Positions 36,474 through 46,471 of a stretch of 64,000 bases of DNA are shown in pieces (positions within the stretch are counted from its first letter, which is position 1; every line of letters begins with the position of its first letter). The position numbers and the translations under genes are program-made. Below the pieces are notes generated by a model. The model saw nothing but the letters and a program-made list of their open reading frames with translations. It made no database searches and was not told the origin of the DNA. The stretch comes from Pseudomonas sp. P7548 (GTDB taxonomy: Bacteria; Pseudomonadota; Gammaproteobacteria; Pseudomonadales; Pseudomonadaceae): assembly GCF_013386585.1 (NCBI RefSeq), contig NZ_JACARO010000014.1:359-64358 (forward strand), in the 5' to 3' direction.

Positions 36474-38666
36474 ATGATGCGCCGCCTGCTGTCCTGCCTG
36501 TTCCTGTGCCTTGTCCCCCTGCTTGCCGACGCCGTCGAGCCTCCACGGCCCAAAGTCGGCCTGGTACTCTCCGGCGGTGCCGCCCGGGGTTTGGCCCATA
36601 TCGGCGTGCTCAAGGCGCTGGAAGAACAAGGCATCCACATCGACGCCATCGCCGGCACCAGCATGGGCGCGGTGATCGGCGGGCTGTATGCCTCGGGCTA
36701 CAGGATCGATGAACTGGAAAAGCTGGCGCTGAATATCGACTGGCAACAGGCCCTGTCCGATGCGCCGCCCCGGGAGGACGTGCCGTTTCGACGCAAGCAG
36801 GATGACCGGGACTTCCTGGTCAAACAGAAACTCAGCTTCCGCGACGACGGCAGCCTGGGCCTGCCACTGGGCGTGATCCAGGGCCAGAACCTCGCGCTGT
36901 TGCTGGAAAGCATGTTCGCCCACAACAGCAACACGCGTAATTTCGACAAGTTGCCCATCCCGTTTCGGGCCGTGGCCACCGACATCACCACCGGTGAGAA
37001 AGTGGTGTTCAGCAAGGGGCACCTGCCTCAGGTGATTCGTGCCAGCATGTCGATCCCGGCCGTCTTCGCGCCGGTGGAGATCGATGGCCGCCTGCTGGTG
37101 GACGGCGGCATGACCGACAACATCCCGTTGGATGTGGCGCGGGAGATGGGCGTGGATATTGCCATTGTGGTCGACATTGGCACCCCGCTGCGCTCGCGCA
37201 AGCAACTGGCCACGGTGGTCGATGTGCTCAACCAGTCCATCACCCTGATGACCCGACGCAATTCCGAGGAACAACTCAAGGCCCTGCACCCCAAGGACGT
37301 GCTGATCCAACCGCCCCTGGCCGCCTACGGCGTGACGGATTTCGGCCGCGCCAAAGACATGATCGACGCCGGCTACCGCGCCACCCGCGCCCTCGACGTG
37401 CGCCTGGCCCATTTACGCCCCACCGAGCCTGTAGACCCTCAACTGGTGGCCGCGCGCACTGCAGGTGAACGCACCCCGGTGATCACCGCGATCAAGGTGG
37501 AGAACGATTCGAAAGTCAGCGAAGACGTGATCCGCTACTACATCCGCCAACCCTTGGGTGAACCGCTGAACCTGGGGCGCCTGCAAACCGACATGGGCAC
37601 GTTGTACGGCCTGGACTACTTCGAGCAGGTGCAATACCGCGTGGTGAAGAAGGGCCAGGACAACACCCTGGTGATCAGCGCACGCGGCAAACGCGCCGGC
37701 ACCGATTACCTGCGCCTGGGCCTGAACCTGTCGGATGACATGCGCGGCGACAGCGCCTTCAACCTCGGTGCCAGCTACCGCATCAACGGTATCAACCGCC
37801 TTGGCGCGGAATGGCTGACGCGGGTGCAGATCGGTGATCGCCAAGAACTGTACAGCGAGTTCTACCAGCCGATGGACACCGGCTCACGCTACTTCGTCGC
37901 GCCCTATATCAGTGCCCAGGCGCAGAACGTTGAACTGATTCTGGACAACGACCCCATCTCCGAATACCGCCTGGAACGCTACGGCTTCGGCCTGAACGTG
38001 GGGCGCCAGATCGGCAACAGCGGCGAGATCCGCTTCGGCGTCGGCGAGGCCTGGGGCAAGGCCGACGTGCGTATTGGCGACCGCGACTCGCCAAGCGTGA
38101 GCTTCAGTGAGGGCTTCTATGAGCTGAAGTACTCGTTCGACTCCCTGGACAACGTGTACTTCCCCCATGCCGGCGAAGACATTGGCCTGGCCTACCGGGA
38201 GTTCGAACCGGGGCTGGGTTCGGACCAACGCTACCGCCAGTGGGAGTTCAAGCTGGACAAGGCCATGAGCAATGGCCCGGACACCCTGGTGCTGGGCGGG
38301 CGCTACGGGCGCACGCTGGATAAATCCGACGTGGTGATTTCCAGCTTCCTGCTCGGCGGGGCGCGGCAGTTGTCAGGCTTTCGCGAGGATGCGATCTCGG
38401 GCCAGAACATCAGCCTGATGCGCGCGGTGTACTACCGTCGCCTCACGCCGCGTTCTTATTTACCGCTGGACTTCCCGCTGTACCTCGGGGCATCGCTGGA
38501 ACGGGGCCGGGCGTGGAACAACGACAATGAGTTCGACAGCGGGTATATCAACGCCGCGAGTATTTTCCTGGGGTTCGATACGCCGCTGGGGCCGCTGAAC
38601 TTCAGCTATGGCTTCAACGATGACAACCAGCAGGCGGTGTACCTGAACCTGGGCCAGACGTTCTAG
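36474..38666 (+). CDS. plpD: Patatin-like phospholipase autotransporter PlpD (type Vd)
   Basis: The 730-residue protein has a signal peptide (about 1-20) and a patatin domain with oxyanion motif SGGAARGLAHIG, nucleophile Ser63 in GTSMG and catalytic Asp210 in VDGGMTDN. A single POTRA-like domain (about 325-405) and a C-terminal 16-strand-type outer-membrane barrel ending in LNLGQTF follow. This is the PlpD layout and size of P. aeruginosa (728). The lipase is secreted through its own barrel. The start is one of two tandem ATGs at 36474/36477; a TATAAT-like -10 (CTATAAT) lies about 35 bases ahead. Confidence 0.94.
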   Translation: MMRRLLSCLFLCLVPLLADAVEPPRPKVGLVLSGGAARGLAHIGVLKALEEQGIHIDAIAGTSMGAVIGGLYASGYRIDELEKLALNIDWQQALSDAPPREDVPFRRKQDDRDFLVKQKLSFRDDGSLGLPLGVIQGQNLALLLESMFAHNSNTRNFDKLPIPFRAVATDITTGEKVVFSKGHLPQVIRASMSIPAVFAPVEIDGRLLVDGGMTDNIPLDVAREMGVDIAIVVDIGTPLRSRKQLATVVDVLNQSITLMTRRNSEEQLKALHPKDVLIQPPLAAYGVTDFGRAKDMIDAGYRATRALDVRLAHLRPTEPVDPQLVAARTAGERTPVITAIKVENDSKVSEDVIRYYIRQPLGEPLNLGRLQTDMGTLYGLDYFEQVQYRVVKKGQDNTLVISARGKRAGTDYLRLGLNLSDDMRGDSAFNLGASYRINGINRLGAEWLTRVQIGDRQELYSEFYQPMDTGSRYFVAPYISAQAQNVELILDNDPISEYRLERYGFGLNVGRQIGNSGEIRFGVGEAWGKADVRIGDRDSPSVSFSEGFYELKYSFDSLDNVYFPHAGEDIGLAYREFEPGLGSDQRYRQWEFKLDKAMSNGPDTLVLGGRYGRTLDKSDVVISSFLLGGARQLSGFREDAISGQNISLMRAVYYRRLTPRSYLPLDFPLYLGASLERGRAWNNDNEFDSGYINAASIFLGFDTPLGPLNFSYGFNDDNQQAVYLNLGQTF

Positions 38667-38687
38667 AAAAGCCGAACACCAAACCAA

Positions 38688-38783
38688 ATGTGGGAGCGGG
38701 CTTGCTCGCGAATGCGGTGTATCAGTTACCTTTTCAGTCGCTGACACACCGCATTCGCGATCAAGCCCGCTCCCACACATTTT
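38688..38783. repeat. REP doublet (GTGGGAGCGGGCTT type)
   Basis: TGTGGGAGCGGGCTTGCTCG and an inverted copy (CGCGATCAAGCCCGCTCCCA) flank a spacer of about 45 bases, itself partly symmetrical. It lies between the convergent plpD and the MarR gene. Confidence 0.9.
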
Positions 38784-38803
38784 GATCTTCACTGAATCAG
38801 GGG

Positions 38804-39238
38804 TCAGGACTTTTCCAGGTTCGCCAGGATATGCGCATGCACGCGCATGCACACGCTCAAATCGGCTTCGTCCACCCCTACGAACAGCTCATGGCGCAGG
38901 GCCGTGGCGATGGTTTCGATCTGCTCAATCAACGGACGGGCTGTGTCACACAGCAGGATGCGCTTGGCACGGCGGTCTTCCAACACCGCCTGGCGTTGCA
39001 CCAGGCCCTGGCCTTCGAGGCTGTCGAGCAGCCGCGCCAAGGTCGGCCCTTCTACACCGACACTCTGTGCCAGTTCCCGCTGGGTGGGGGCATCTTCGAA
39101 ACGGGCCAGGTGCAACAGCACCAGCCAACGTGCCTGGGACAAACCCAGCCCCGCCAAACGGCGGTCCAGTTCGGCACGCCAACCTCGGGACATTTGCGCC
39201 AACTGCATGCCAAAGCGGTGTTGATCGGTTAACGGCAT
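38804..39238 (-). CDS. MarR/SlyA family transcriptional regulator
   Basis: The 144-residue winged-helix regulator has the MarR core: SQARWLVLLHLARF, then TQRELAQSVGVEGPTLARLL (recognition helix), then the wing VQRQAVLEDRRAKRILL. It is closest in style to SlyA. A near-consensus SlyA box lies in its own promoter region (39282-39293), which suggests autoregulation. No partner gene is adjacent in an operon, so its regulon is not visible here. Confidence 0.9.
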   Translation of the reverse strand: MPLTDQHRFGMQLAQMSRGWRAELDRRLAGLGLSQARWLVLLHLARFEDAPTQRELAQSVGVEGPTLARLLDSLEGQGLVQRQAVLEDRRAKRILLCDTARPLIEQIETIATALRHELFVGVDEADLSVCMRVHAHILANLEKS

Positions 39239-39281
39239 AAAAAACTCATGGTTTAGACTGAAAATAAAGTGTGGCTAATTA

Positions 39282-39293
39282 TTAGTCAGCTAA
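39282..39293. promoter_or_regulatory. SlyA-like operator
   Basis: TTAGTCAGCTAA matches the SlyA palindrome TTAGCAAGCTAA at ten of twelve positions. Immediately beside it is CTAATTATTAG, a second small palindrome that shares bases. Both lie 40-55 bases upstream of the MarR start codon. Confidence 0.55.
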
Positions 39294-39359
39294 GCATGAG
39301 CCATGCCAGTAGGCAAGAGTTGCTATGTACTGATTCGTTACATTGTCGTAATTGGCGCA

Positions 39360-41486
39360 CTAAATTTCGAATTCAGACTGTAAAGCCGCCCGTACACAGT
39401 ACAAAACGCCCTCAGGAACACGACCCGTAAACAGTGGCGCAACCTCCGCGACAGGTGGCAATTCGCCTTCTCCGTCAAGGAAAGCGTCCTGGATTTCACC
39501 GAGCAAATCCTCTGGCAAATCAAGGGCCTGCTCCAGGGAGAGCTGCTGCTTGCCGATGGATTCGGCCAACAGGGTGTAGACGTTTTTTTCCGAGCATTGC
39601 AACTGGCCGGCGATCTGGATCGGGGTCATGCCGGCGCGTGCCAGGCTGATCAGCTCGTGGCGGATATCGGCGACTTCCTTCGGTGCTTCGGCCTGCCCGC
39701 CGAGCACTTCCAGGAACGCCTGGCCGTAGCGCTCCAGCTTGCGTGCACCCACGCCGCTGACCCGGGCCATCTCGGCCATGGTGGTGGGCTGTTCGCGCAG
39801 CATTTCGAGCAAGGTGGAGTCCGGGAAAATAACGTAGGGCGGCACGCTGTGTTCCTGCGCCAGTTTGCGCCGCAGGGTACGCAAGGCTTCCCACTGTTCG
39901 CGCTCTTCGCCTCGTACCAACTGGCTAGCCTGGCTGGTGCTGCTCTTGACGGTGGTTTGCGGCTTGAGGTCGCGGCGCAGTTCAAGACTCACTTCACCCT
40001 TGAGCAACGGCCGGCAATTGTCGTTCAAGCGCAGCCCGCCATAACCTTCGATGTCAATGTCGACCAGATTGCGTGCAACCATCTGCCGGAACAACGAACG
40101 CCACTCGCCTTCCGCACGGGCTTTGCCAATGCCATAGACCGAAAGTTTTTCGTGGCCAAAACTGCGAATTTTTTCGTTGTCCTTGCCCAGCAACACATCC
40201 ACCAGATGGCCCACCCCATAGCGTTGGCCGGTGCGGTGAATGGTCGACAACGCCTGGCGCGCCGGTTCGGTGGCGTCCCAGGTCTGCACGCCATCGATGC
40301 AGTTGTCGCAATGCCCACAGGGCTCGGGCATGTCTTCGTCGAAATACGCCAGCAAGGTCTGGCGACGGCAGCGGGTCTCTTCACACAACGACAGCATGGC
40401 ATCGAGCTTGTGCTGCTCCAGGCGCTTGTGGCGCTCGTCGCCTTCGGAGTTCTGCAGCATCTGCTTGAGCATCACCACGTCCTGCAGGCCGTAGACCATC
40501 CAGGCATCGGCCGGCAGGCCGTCACGGCCGGCGCGACCGGTTTCCTGGTAGTAGGCCTCAAGGGACTTGGGCAGGTCCATGTGGGCCACAAAACGCACGT
40601 TGGACTTGTCGATCCCCATGCCAAACGCAATGGTGGCAACCATGATCAGGCCTTCCTCGTTGAGGAAACGCTTCTGATGGTAGGCCCGCAGGTCATTCGG
40701 CAACCCCGCGTGATACGGCAACGCCGGGTAGCCCTGCTCGCAGAGGAAGGCTGCCACTTCATCGACCTTTTTGCGTGACAGGCAGTAGACGATACCTGCA
40801 TCGCTGCGCCGTTCGGACAGGAACGCCAGCAACTGCTTGCGTGGCTGCTCCTTGGGCACGATGCGGTAGAAGATGTTCGGCCGGTCGAAGCTCGACAGGA
40901 AGCGCTCGGCATTCTGCAAATGCAGGCGCTCGACGATTTCTTCGCGGGTACGCTTGTCGGCGGTGGCGGTCAGGGCGATGCGTGGCACATCGGGAAACAG
41001 CTCCGCCAACTGCCCCAGTTGCAGGTATTCGCGACGGAAGTCATGACCCCATTGCGAGACACAGTGAGCCTCGTCGATGGCGAACAGGGCGATTTCCAGG
41101 CTCTGCAGGAACGCCAGCATGCGCGGCTGCACCAGGCGTTCGGGAGCCAGGTACAACATCTTCACTTCACCGCGCTTGATCCGCGCGGCCAGGTCGCGCT
41201 GTTGTTCGGGGCTGAGGGTGGAGTTCAGCGAGGCCGCAGCGACGCCGAGTTCTTCAAGGGTGGCCACCTGGTCGTCCATCAACGCGATCAGCGGCGACAC
41301 CACCACGGCCAGGCCGTTGCGCAGCAGGGCCGGCACCTGGAAACACAAGGACTTGCCGCCACCGGTAGGCATCAGTACCAGGGCATCGCCGCCACTGGCC
41401 ACGCGCTCAATGATCGCACCCTGGCGGCCACGAAAACTGTCGTAGCCGAAGATGTCCTTGAGGACGCGTTGAGCCTGCTCGAGCAT
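39360..41486 (-). CDS. recQ: ATP-dependent DNA helicase RecQ
   Basis: The 708-residue protein is a superfamily 2 helicase of recombination repair. Walker A is [14 protein letters not shown], the DEAH box is [14 protein letters not shown], and motif VI is [14 protein letters not shown]. The RQC zinc site uses cysteines of CEETRC and CGHCDNC. An HRDC domain (about 520-600) follows, and about 100 extra residues at the C-terminus make it longer than E. coli RecQ (609), as in other pseudomonads. The start at 41486 has GGAG eight bases ahead. Confidence 0.96.
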   Translation of the reverse strand: MLEQAQRVLKDIFGYDSFRGRQGAIIERVASGGDALVLMPTGGGKSLCFQVPALLRNGLAVVVSPLIALMDDQVATLEELGVAAASLNSTLSPEQQRDLAARIKRGEVKMLYLAPERLVQPRMLAFLQSLEIALFAIDEAHCVSQWGHDFRREYLQLGQLAELFPDVPRIALTATADKRTREEIVERLHLQNAERFLSSFDRPNIFYRIVPKEQPRKQLLAFLSERRSDAGIVYCLSRKKVDEVAAFLCEQGYPALPYHAGLPNDLRAYHQKRFLNEEGLIMVATIAFGMGIDKSNVRFVAHMDLPKSLEAYYQETGRAGRDGLPADAWMVYGLQDVVMLKQMLQNSEGDERHKRLEQHKLDAMLSLCEETRCRRQTLLAYFDEDMPEPCGHCDNCIDGVQTWDATEPARQALSTIHRTGQRYGVGHLVDVLLGKDNEKIRSFGHEKLSVYGIGKARAEGEWRSLFRQMVARNLVDIDIEGYGGLRLNDNCRPLLKGEVSLELRRDLKPQTTVKSSTSQASQLVRGEEREQWEALRTLRRKLAQEHSVPPYVIFPDSTLLEMLREQPTTMAEMARVSGVGARKLERYGQAFLEVLGGQAEAPKEVADIRHELISLARAGMTPIQIAGQLQCSEKNVYTLLAESIGKQQLSLEQALDLPEDLLGEIQDAFLDGEGELPPVAEVAPLFTGRVPEGVLYCVRAALQSEFEI

Positions 41487-41761
41487 GTAAAACTCCAAAA
41501 TGGTGCCGAAATCCCACTGTACAGGCTGGCTGAGAAAACGCGTCTGCACGGCAAATAATCCGTAAGCGAAGTTTTCTCGGATTGGCCTTGGCCTGCCGGG
41601 ACATCACAAAACGTGGCAGTATACCCGAGCGACACCCGGCAAAGGGCGCCGCTGACGAATAGCGACCACTCTCTAAAACCTGGCAAATATGCAGTGCGGC
41701 TGGCCTGGGCGCTCAAGAAGGCCTAGAATTCAGCATCGTTTATTCCCAAGGTAGTCCTTCA

Positions 41762-42349
41762 ATGTCCTTCGCTGAGCAACTAACCCGCCTGCAAGCCTTC
41801 CTCGACGCCGATGAGCTGCATGACGAGGCGCTGGACTACGTGGCCGCCCATGGCTACCTGACCGCCCTGTCGATCTGCTCCGAAGTCGTGCCCGACCGCG
41901 AATGGATCGACGCGCTGTTCGCCGAAGAACCGCACTACACCGACGCTGCCCAGCGTGAAGAAATCGAATCCACCCTGCTGGCCCTCAAGGCCCACATCGG
42001 TCGCCAGCTGGCTTCCGACGAGGAGTTCGAGCTGCCATGCGAGCTGGACCTGGGTGACGAGCCCGATGATTCCGACCTGCGCGGCTGGTGCATCGGCTTC
42101 ATGGAAGGTGTGTTCCTGCGCGAAGCCGCCTGGTTCGAAACCGCCGAGGAAGAAGTCAGCGAAATGCTGCTGCCGATCATGGTGGGTTCGGGCCTGTTCG
42201 ACGACCAGCCGGAGTTCTCCGACATCGCGGCCGACGCCAATCTGATGGACGACATGATCGTTCAGATCCCGGAAGCCCTGACCGCCCTGTACCTGCTGTG
42301 CAACGCCCCTGACGAAAAACCGGCGATCCTCAAGCCCCGTCACCACTGA
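41762..42349 (+). CDS. YecA/YgfB family protein (UPF0149)
   Basis: The 195-residue acidic, helical protein of the UPF0149 family has typical segments YLTALSICSEVVPDREW and DLRGWCIGFMEGVFL. It has no C-terminal SEC-C zinc motif, so it is the short YgfB-like version. Functions in this family are not well settled; P. aeruginosa YgfB affects beta-lactam resistance through ampDh3, but this protein need not be the orthologue. It is divergent from recQ. Confidence 0.85.
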   Translation: MSFAEQLTRLQAFLDADELHDEALDYVAAHGYLTALSICSEVVPDREWIDALFAEEPHYTDAAQREEIESTLLALKAHIGRQLASDEEFELPCELDLGDEPDDSDLRGWCIGFMEGVFLREAAWFETAEEEVSEMLLPIMVGSGLFDDQPEFSDIAADANLMDDMIVQIPEALTALYLLCNAPDEKPAILKPRHH

Positions 42350-42369
42350 GTCGCTTGCCCGTGACACCC

Positions 42370-42759
42370 ATGGGCAACCGTCCTCTGCTCCTGCGTTACG
42401 CCCTGCTGGCCATCGGCTGGCTGAGCGTGGCGCTGGGAGTGATCGGCATTTTCCTGCCGGTATTGCCGACCACGCCCTTCCTGCTGCTTGCCGCCGCCTG
42501 CTTCGCCCGAAGCTCTCCGCGCTTCTACCACTGGCTGGTGGAACACCCACGCCTGGGGCCGTGGATCCGTGATTACCTGGACGGCAACGGCATCCCGCTC
42601 AAAGGCAAGGTCTACGCCATCGGCTTGATGTGGTTGAGCATCGGCCTGTCCTGCTACCTGGTGCCACTGCCCTGGGCCCGGGGCTTCATGCTGACCAGTG
42701 CGGTGCTGGTGACGATCTACATCCTGCGCCAGAAAACCCTGCCACCCCGCCCACGGTAG
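42370..42759 (+). CDS. YbaN-family inner membrane protein (DUF454)
   Basis: The 129-residue protein has three or four hydrophobic segments and the DUF454 signature GIFLPVLPTTPFLLLAAACF near residues 26-45, followed by ARSSPRFYHWLVEHPRLGP. The ATG at 42370 is preferred over in-frame TTG and GTG codons just upstream, although no strong ribosome site is seen. It starts 20 bases after the YecA-like gene and is probably co-transcribed. Function is unknown. Confidence 0.87.
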   Translation: MGNRPLLLRYALLAIGWLSVALGVIGIFLPVLPTTPFLLLAAACFARSSPRFYHWLVEHPRLGPWIRDYLDGNGIPLKGKVYAIGLMWLSIGLSCYLVPLPWARGFMLTSAVLVTIYILRQKTLPPRPR

Positions 42760-42895
42760 ACACCGGCTTTTGCAGGAACCAGCCCCCACACAAGCCCTGC
42801 ACACGACCTTGGTCGACACTGACTAACCCCAAGCATCATGCGAGACTGTGCAACCGGGCCTGGAATGCCTGGGTGTTTTTATGCTCGGAGTTACC

Positions 42896-45800
42896 ATGAC
42901 GCTGTCCAGCGGGCTGATCGCCGCCGTTGCCCTGGCCTATATGGCCATTATGTTTGCCATCGCCTTCTACGGTGACCGCCGCCGTGCGCCGCTGCCACCG
43001 CGTATGCGTGCCTGGGTGTACAGCCTGTCGCTGGCGGTCTACTGCACCAGCTGGACCTTCTTCGGCGCCGTAGGCCAGGCCGCCGAACAGCTGTGGGCGT
43101 TTTTACCGATCTACCTCGGCCCCGTGCTGTTGCTGGTGTTGGCGCCCTGGGTGCTGCAGAAGATGATTCTGATCAGCAAGCAGGAAAACATCACCTCCAT
43201 CGCCGACTTTATCGCCGCGCGCTACGGCAAGTCCCAATCCTTGGCTGTGGTGGTGGCGCTGATCTGCCTGGTCGGCGTGCTCCCTTATATCGCCTTGCAG
43301 CTCAAAGGCATCGTGCTGGGCGTGAACCTGCTGATCGGCTCCGGCCCCGACACCACCGGCACCCGCGCCCAGGACACCGCGCTGATCGTGTCGCTGGTGC
43401 TGGCGCTGTTCACCATTGTGTTCGGTACACGCAACCTCGACGCCACGGAACACCACCGCGGCATGGTACTGGCCATCGCATTTGAATCCCTGGTCAAGCT
43501 GTTCGCGTTTCTCGCCGTCGGCGCGTTTGTGACCTACGGCCTCTACGACGGTTTCGGTGATCTGTTCAGCCAGGCCATGCTCGCGCCTCGGCTGGAGGAG
43601 TACTGGAAAGAAACCATCAACTGGCCCTCGATGGTGGTACAGACCGGCGTGGCGATGATGGCGATCATCTGCCTGCCCCGGCAGTTCCATGTGACGGTGG
43701 TCGAGAACATCGACCCGCAGGACCTGCGCCTGGCCAAATGGGTGTTCCCGGCGTACCTGATCCTCGCCGCACTCTTTGTGATCCCCATCGCCCTCGGCGG
43801 CAAGATGATGCTGCCGGGCTCGGTGTTGCCGGACTCCTACGTGATCAGCCTGCCCATGGCCGAAGCGCACCCGGCACTGGCGGTGCTGGCGTTTATCGGC
43901 GGCGCCTCGGCGGCCACCGGCATGGTGATCGTGGCAAGCATCGCCTTGTCCACCATGGTGTCCAACGACATGCTGCTGCCGTGGCTGCTGCGCCGTTCCA
44001 GCGCCGAGCGGCCGTTCGAGGTGTTCCGCCACTGGATGCTGTCGGTACGCCGGGTCAGCATCGTGATCATCCTGCTGCTGGCCTATGTGAGTTACCGCTT
44101 GCTCGGCTCCAGCGCGAGCCTGGCAACCATCGGCCAGATCGCCTTCGCCGCCGTGACCCAGCTGGCACCGGCCATGCTCGGCGCACTGTACTGGAAACAG
44201 GCCAACCGGCGCGGTGTGTTTGCCGGGTTGGCTGCGGGAACATTCCTGTGGTTCTACACATTGGTCCTACCGGTGACGGCGAAAAGCCTGGGATGGTCTC
44301 TGAGCCTTTTCCCAGGGCTGACGTGGATGCACTCACACCCGCTGGGCTTGTCCGTCACCTCACTGACCCTCGGCACGGTGTTCTCCCTGGCAGGCAACTT
44401 CACACTGTTCGTATGGGTGTCGATGCTGTCGCGCACGCGGGTATCCGAACACTGGCAGGCCGGGCGCTTCATCGGCCAGGAAATCAGCCAGCGTGCCAGT
44501 GCCCGCTCGATGCTGTCGGTGCAAATCAGCGACCTGCTCAGTTTGGCTGCACGGTTCGTTGGCGAGGAGCGCGCCCAACAGAGCTTTATCCGGTTCGCCT
44601 ATCGCCAAGGCAAAGGTTTCAACCCCAACCAGAATGCCGATAACGATTGGATCGCCCACACCGAACGCTTATTGGCAGGTGTGCTCGGTGCGTCCTCGAC
44701 CCGCGCAGTGGTGAAAGCCGCCATTGAAGGGCGGGAAATGCAGCTCGAAGACGTAGTACGCATTGCCGACGAAGCGTCGGAAGTACTGCAGTTCAATCGG
44801 GCGCTGCTACAAGGCGCCATCGAGAACATCACCCAGGGCATCAGCGTGGTCGACCAGTCGCTCAAGCTGGTGGCGTGGAACCGCCGTTACCTGGAGCTGT
44901 TCAACTACCCCGAAGGCCTGATCAGCGTGGGCCGGCCGATTGCCGACATCATTCGCTACAACGCTGAGCGTGGCCTGTGCGGGCCGGGCGAAGCCGAAGT
45001 GCATGTGGCGCGGCGCCTGCATTGGATGCGCCAGGGCCGTGCGCATACGTCCGAGCGTCTGTTTCCCAATGGCCGGGTGATCGAGCTGATTGGCAACCCG
45101 ATGCCGGGCGGCGGGTTTGTCATGAGCTTCACCGACATCACCGCGTTCCGTGAAGCCGAGCAGGCACTCACCGAGGCCAACGAAGGCCTTGAGCAACGGG
45201 TGACCGAGCGCACGCACGAGCTTTCGCAGCTCAATGTGGCACTCACTGACGCCAAGGGCGTGGCCGAGTCCGCCAGCCAATCCAAGACCCGTTTTCTGGC
45301 CGCCGTCAGCCATGACTTAATGCAGCCGTTGAACGCGGCCCGGTTGTTCTCCGCCGCCCTCTCCCACCAGAACGACGGGATGTCCAGCGAGGCCCGGCAA
45401 CTGGTACAGCACCTGGACAGCTCGCTGCGCTCGGCCGAGGACCTGATCAGCGACCTGCTGGACATTTCACGCCTGGAGAACGGCAAGATCAATCCGCAGC
45501 GTCAGCCCTTTGTGCTCAACGAGCTGTTCGACACCCTGGGCGCGGAGTTCAAGGCCTTGGCCCAGGAGCAAGGCTTGCGCTTCCGCCTGCGTGGCAGCCG
45601 TTTGCGGGTGGACAGTGACATCAAGTTGTTGCGCCGGATCCTGCAGAATTTTCTCACCAATGCCTTCCGCTATGCCGACGGCCCGGTACTGCTCGGCGTA
45701 CGTCGACGCAAGGGCGAACTGTGCCTGGAAGTGTGGGACCGTGGCCCTGGCATCCCGCTGGATAAACAGAAGGTGATCTTCGAAGAATTCAAGCGCCTGG

Positions 45801-46366
45801 ACAGCCACCAGACCCGTGCCGAGAAAGGCCTGGGGCTGGGTTTGGCGATTGCCGACGGCCTGTGCCGGGTGCTCGGCCATCGCTTGAGCGTACGTTCGTG
45901 GCCGGGCAAAGGCAGCGTGTTCAGCGTGCGCGTACCGTTGGCGCGCAACCAGGCGAATCTGCAGGTCAAGGCGGCGCAGGAAAACGGCCTGCCATTGAGC
46001 GGCGCACAGGTGCTGTGCGTGGATAACGAAGAAAGTATCCTGATTGGCATGCGCAGCCTGCTCACCCGCTGGGGCTGCGAGGTCTGGACCGCCACCGACC
46101 AGGCGCAATGCGCTGCGCTGTTGGCCGAGGGGATGCGCCCACAACTGGCGCTGGTGGATTACCACCTGGACCAGGGTGAAACCGGCACTGAACTGATGGG
46201 GTGGCTGCGCGCGCAACTGGCGGAGCCGATTCCGGGCGTGGTGATCAGTGCTGACGGCCGCCCGGAAATGGTCGCTGAAGTGCACGCCGCAGGTTTGGAT
46301 TACCTCGCCAAACCCGTCAAACCCGCGGCGTTGCGTGCGTTGTTGAGTCGGCATTTACCCCTATAG
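42896..46366 (+). CDS. NahK/ErcS-family hybrid sensor kinase with SSS transporter domain
   Basis: The 1156-residue protein has an N-terminal sodium/solute-symporter-like module with about 13 membrane segments (1-500), a linker, and a PAS domain (about 635-752). A HisKA domain follows with the phosphoacceptor near residue 806 in AAVSHDLMQPLNAARLF, then HATPase_c (about 915-1011, GLGLGLAIADGL) and a C-terminal receiver (about 1038-1155, acceptor Asp in ALVDYHLDQGETG). It is the layout of P. aeruginosa PA3271. The transporter-like part may sense or take up a solute, as in CbrA. GGAG precedes the ATG at 42896. Confidence 0.93.
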   Translation: MTLSSGLIAAVALAYMAIMFAIAFYGDRRRAPLPPRMRAWVYSLSLAVYCTSWTFFGAVGQAAEQLWAFLPIYLGPVLLLVLAPWVLQKMILISKQENITSIADFIAARYGKSQSLAVVVALICLVGVLPYIALQLKGIVLGVNLLIGSGPDTTGTRAQDTALIVSLVLALFTIVFGTRNLDATEHHRGMVLAIAFESLVKLFAFLAVGAFVTYGLYDGFGDLFSQAMLAPRLEEYWKETINWPSMVVQTGVAMMAIICLPRQFHVTVVENIDPQDLRLAKWVFPAYLILAALFVIPIALGGKMMLPGSVLPDSYVISLPMAEAHPALAVLAFIGGASAATGMVIVASIALSTMVSNDMLLPWLLRRSSAERPFEVFRHWMLSVRRVSIVIILLLAYVSYRLLGSSASLATIGQIAFAAVTQLAPAMLGALYWKQANRRGVFAGLAAGTFLWFYTLVLPVTAKSLGWSLSLFPGLTWMHSHPLGLSVTSLTLGTVFSLAGNFTLFVWVSMLSRTRVSEHWQAGRFIGQEISQRASARSMLSVQISDLLSLAARFVGEERAQQSFIRFAYRQGKGFNPNQNADNDWIAHTERLLAGVLGASSTRAVVKAAIEGREMQLEDVVRIADEASEVLQFNRALLQGAIENITQGISVVDQSLKLVAWNRRYLELFNYPEGLISVGRPIADIIRYNAERGLCGPGEAEVHVARRLHWMRQGRAHTSERLFPNGRVIELIGNPMPGGGFVMSFTDITAFREAEQALTEANEGLEQRVTERTHELSQLNVALTDAKGVAESASQSKTRFLAAVSHDLMQPLNAARLFSAALSHQNDGMSSEARQLVQHLDSSLRSAEDLISDLLDISRLENGKINPQRQPFVLNELFDTLGAEFKALAQEQGLRFRLRGSRLRVDSDIKLLRRILQNFLTNAFRYADGPVLLGVRRRKGELCLEVWDRGPGIPLDKQKVIFEEFKRLDSHQTRAEKGLGLGLAIADGLCRVLGHRLSVRSWPGKGSVFSVRVPLARNQANLQVKAAQENGLPLSGAQVLCVDNEESILIGMRSLLTRWGCEVWTATDQAQCAALLAEGMRPQLALVDYHLDQGETGTELMGWLRAQLAEPIPGVVISADGRPEMVAEVHAAGLDYLAKPVKPAALRALLSRHLPL

Positions 46367-46385
46367 ACCGGTCCGACTCGGTCAA

Positions 46386-46459
46386 ATGTGGGAGCTGGCT
46401 CGCCTGCGATAGCGGTCGTGACAGATCCACCGCTATCGCAGGCAAGCCAGCTCCCACAT
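46386..46459. repeat. REP doublet, short spacer
   Basis: ATGTGGGAGCTGGCTCGCCT and the inverted AGGCAAGCCAGCTCCCACAT enclose a short spacer with its own stem (GCGATAGCGGT / ACCGCTATCGC). It lies between the convergent hybrid kinase and rmuC. Confidence 0.9.
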
Positions 46460-46471
46460 CGACCGCATTGT

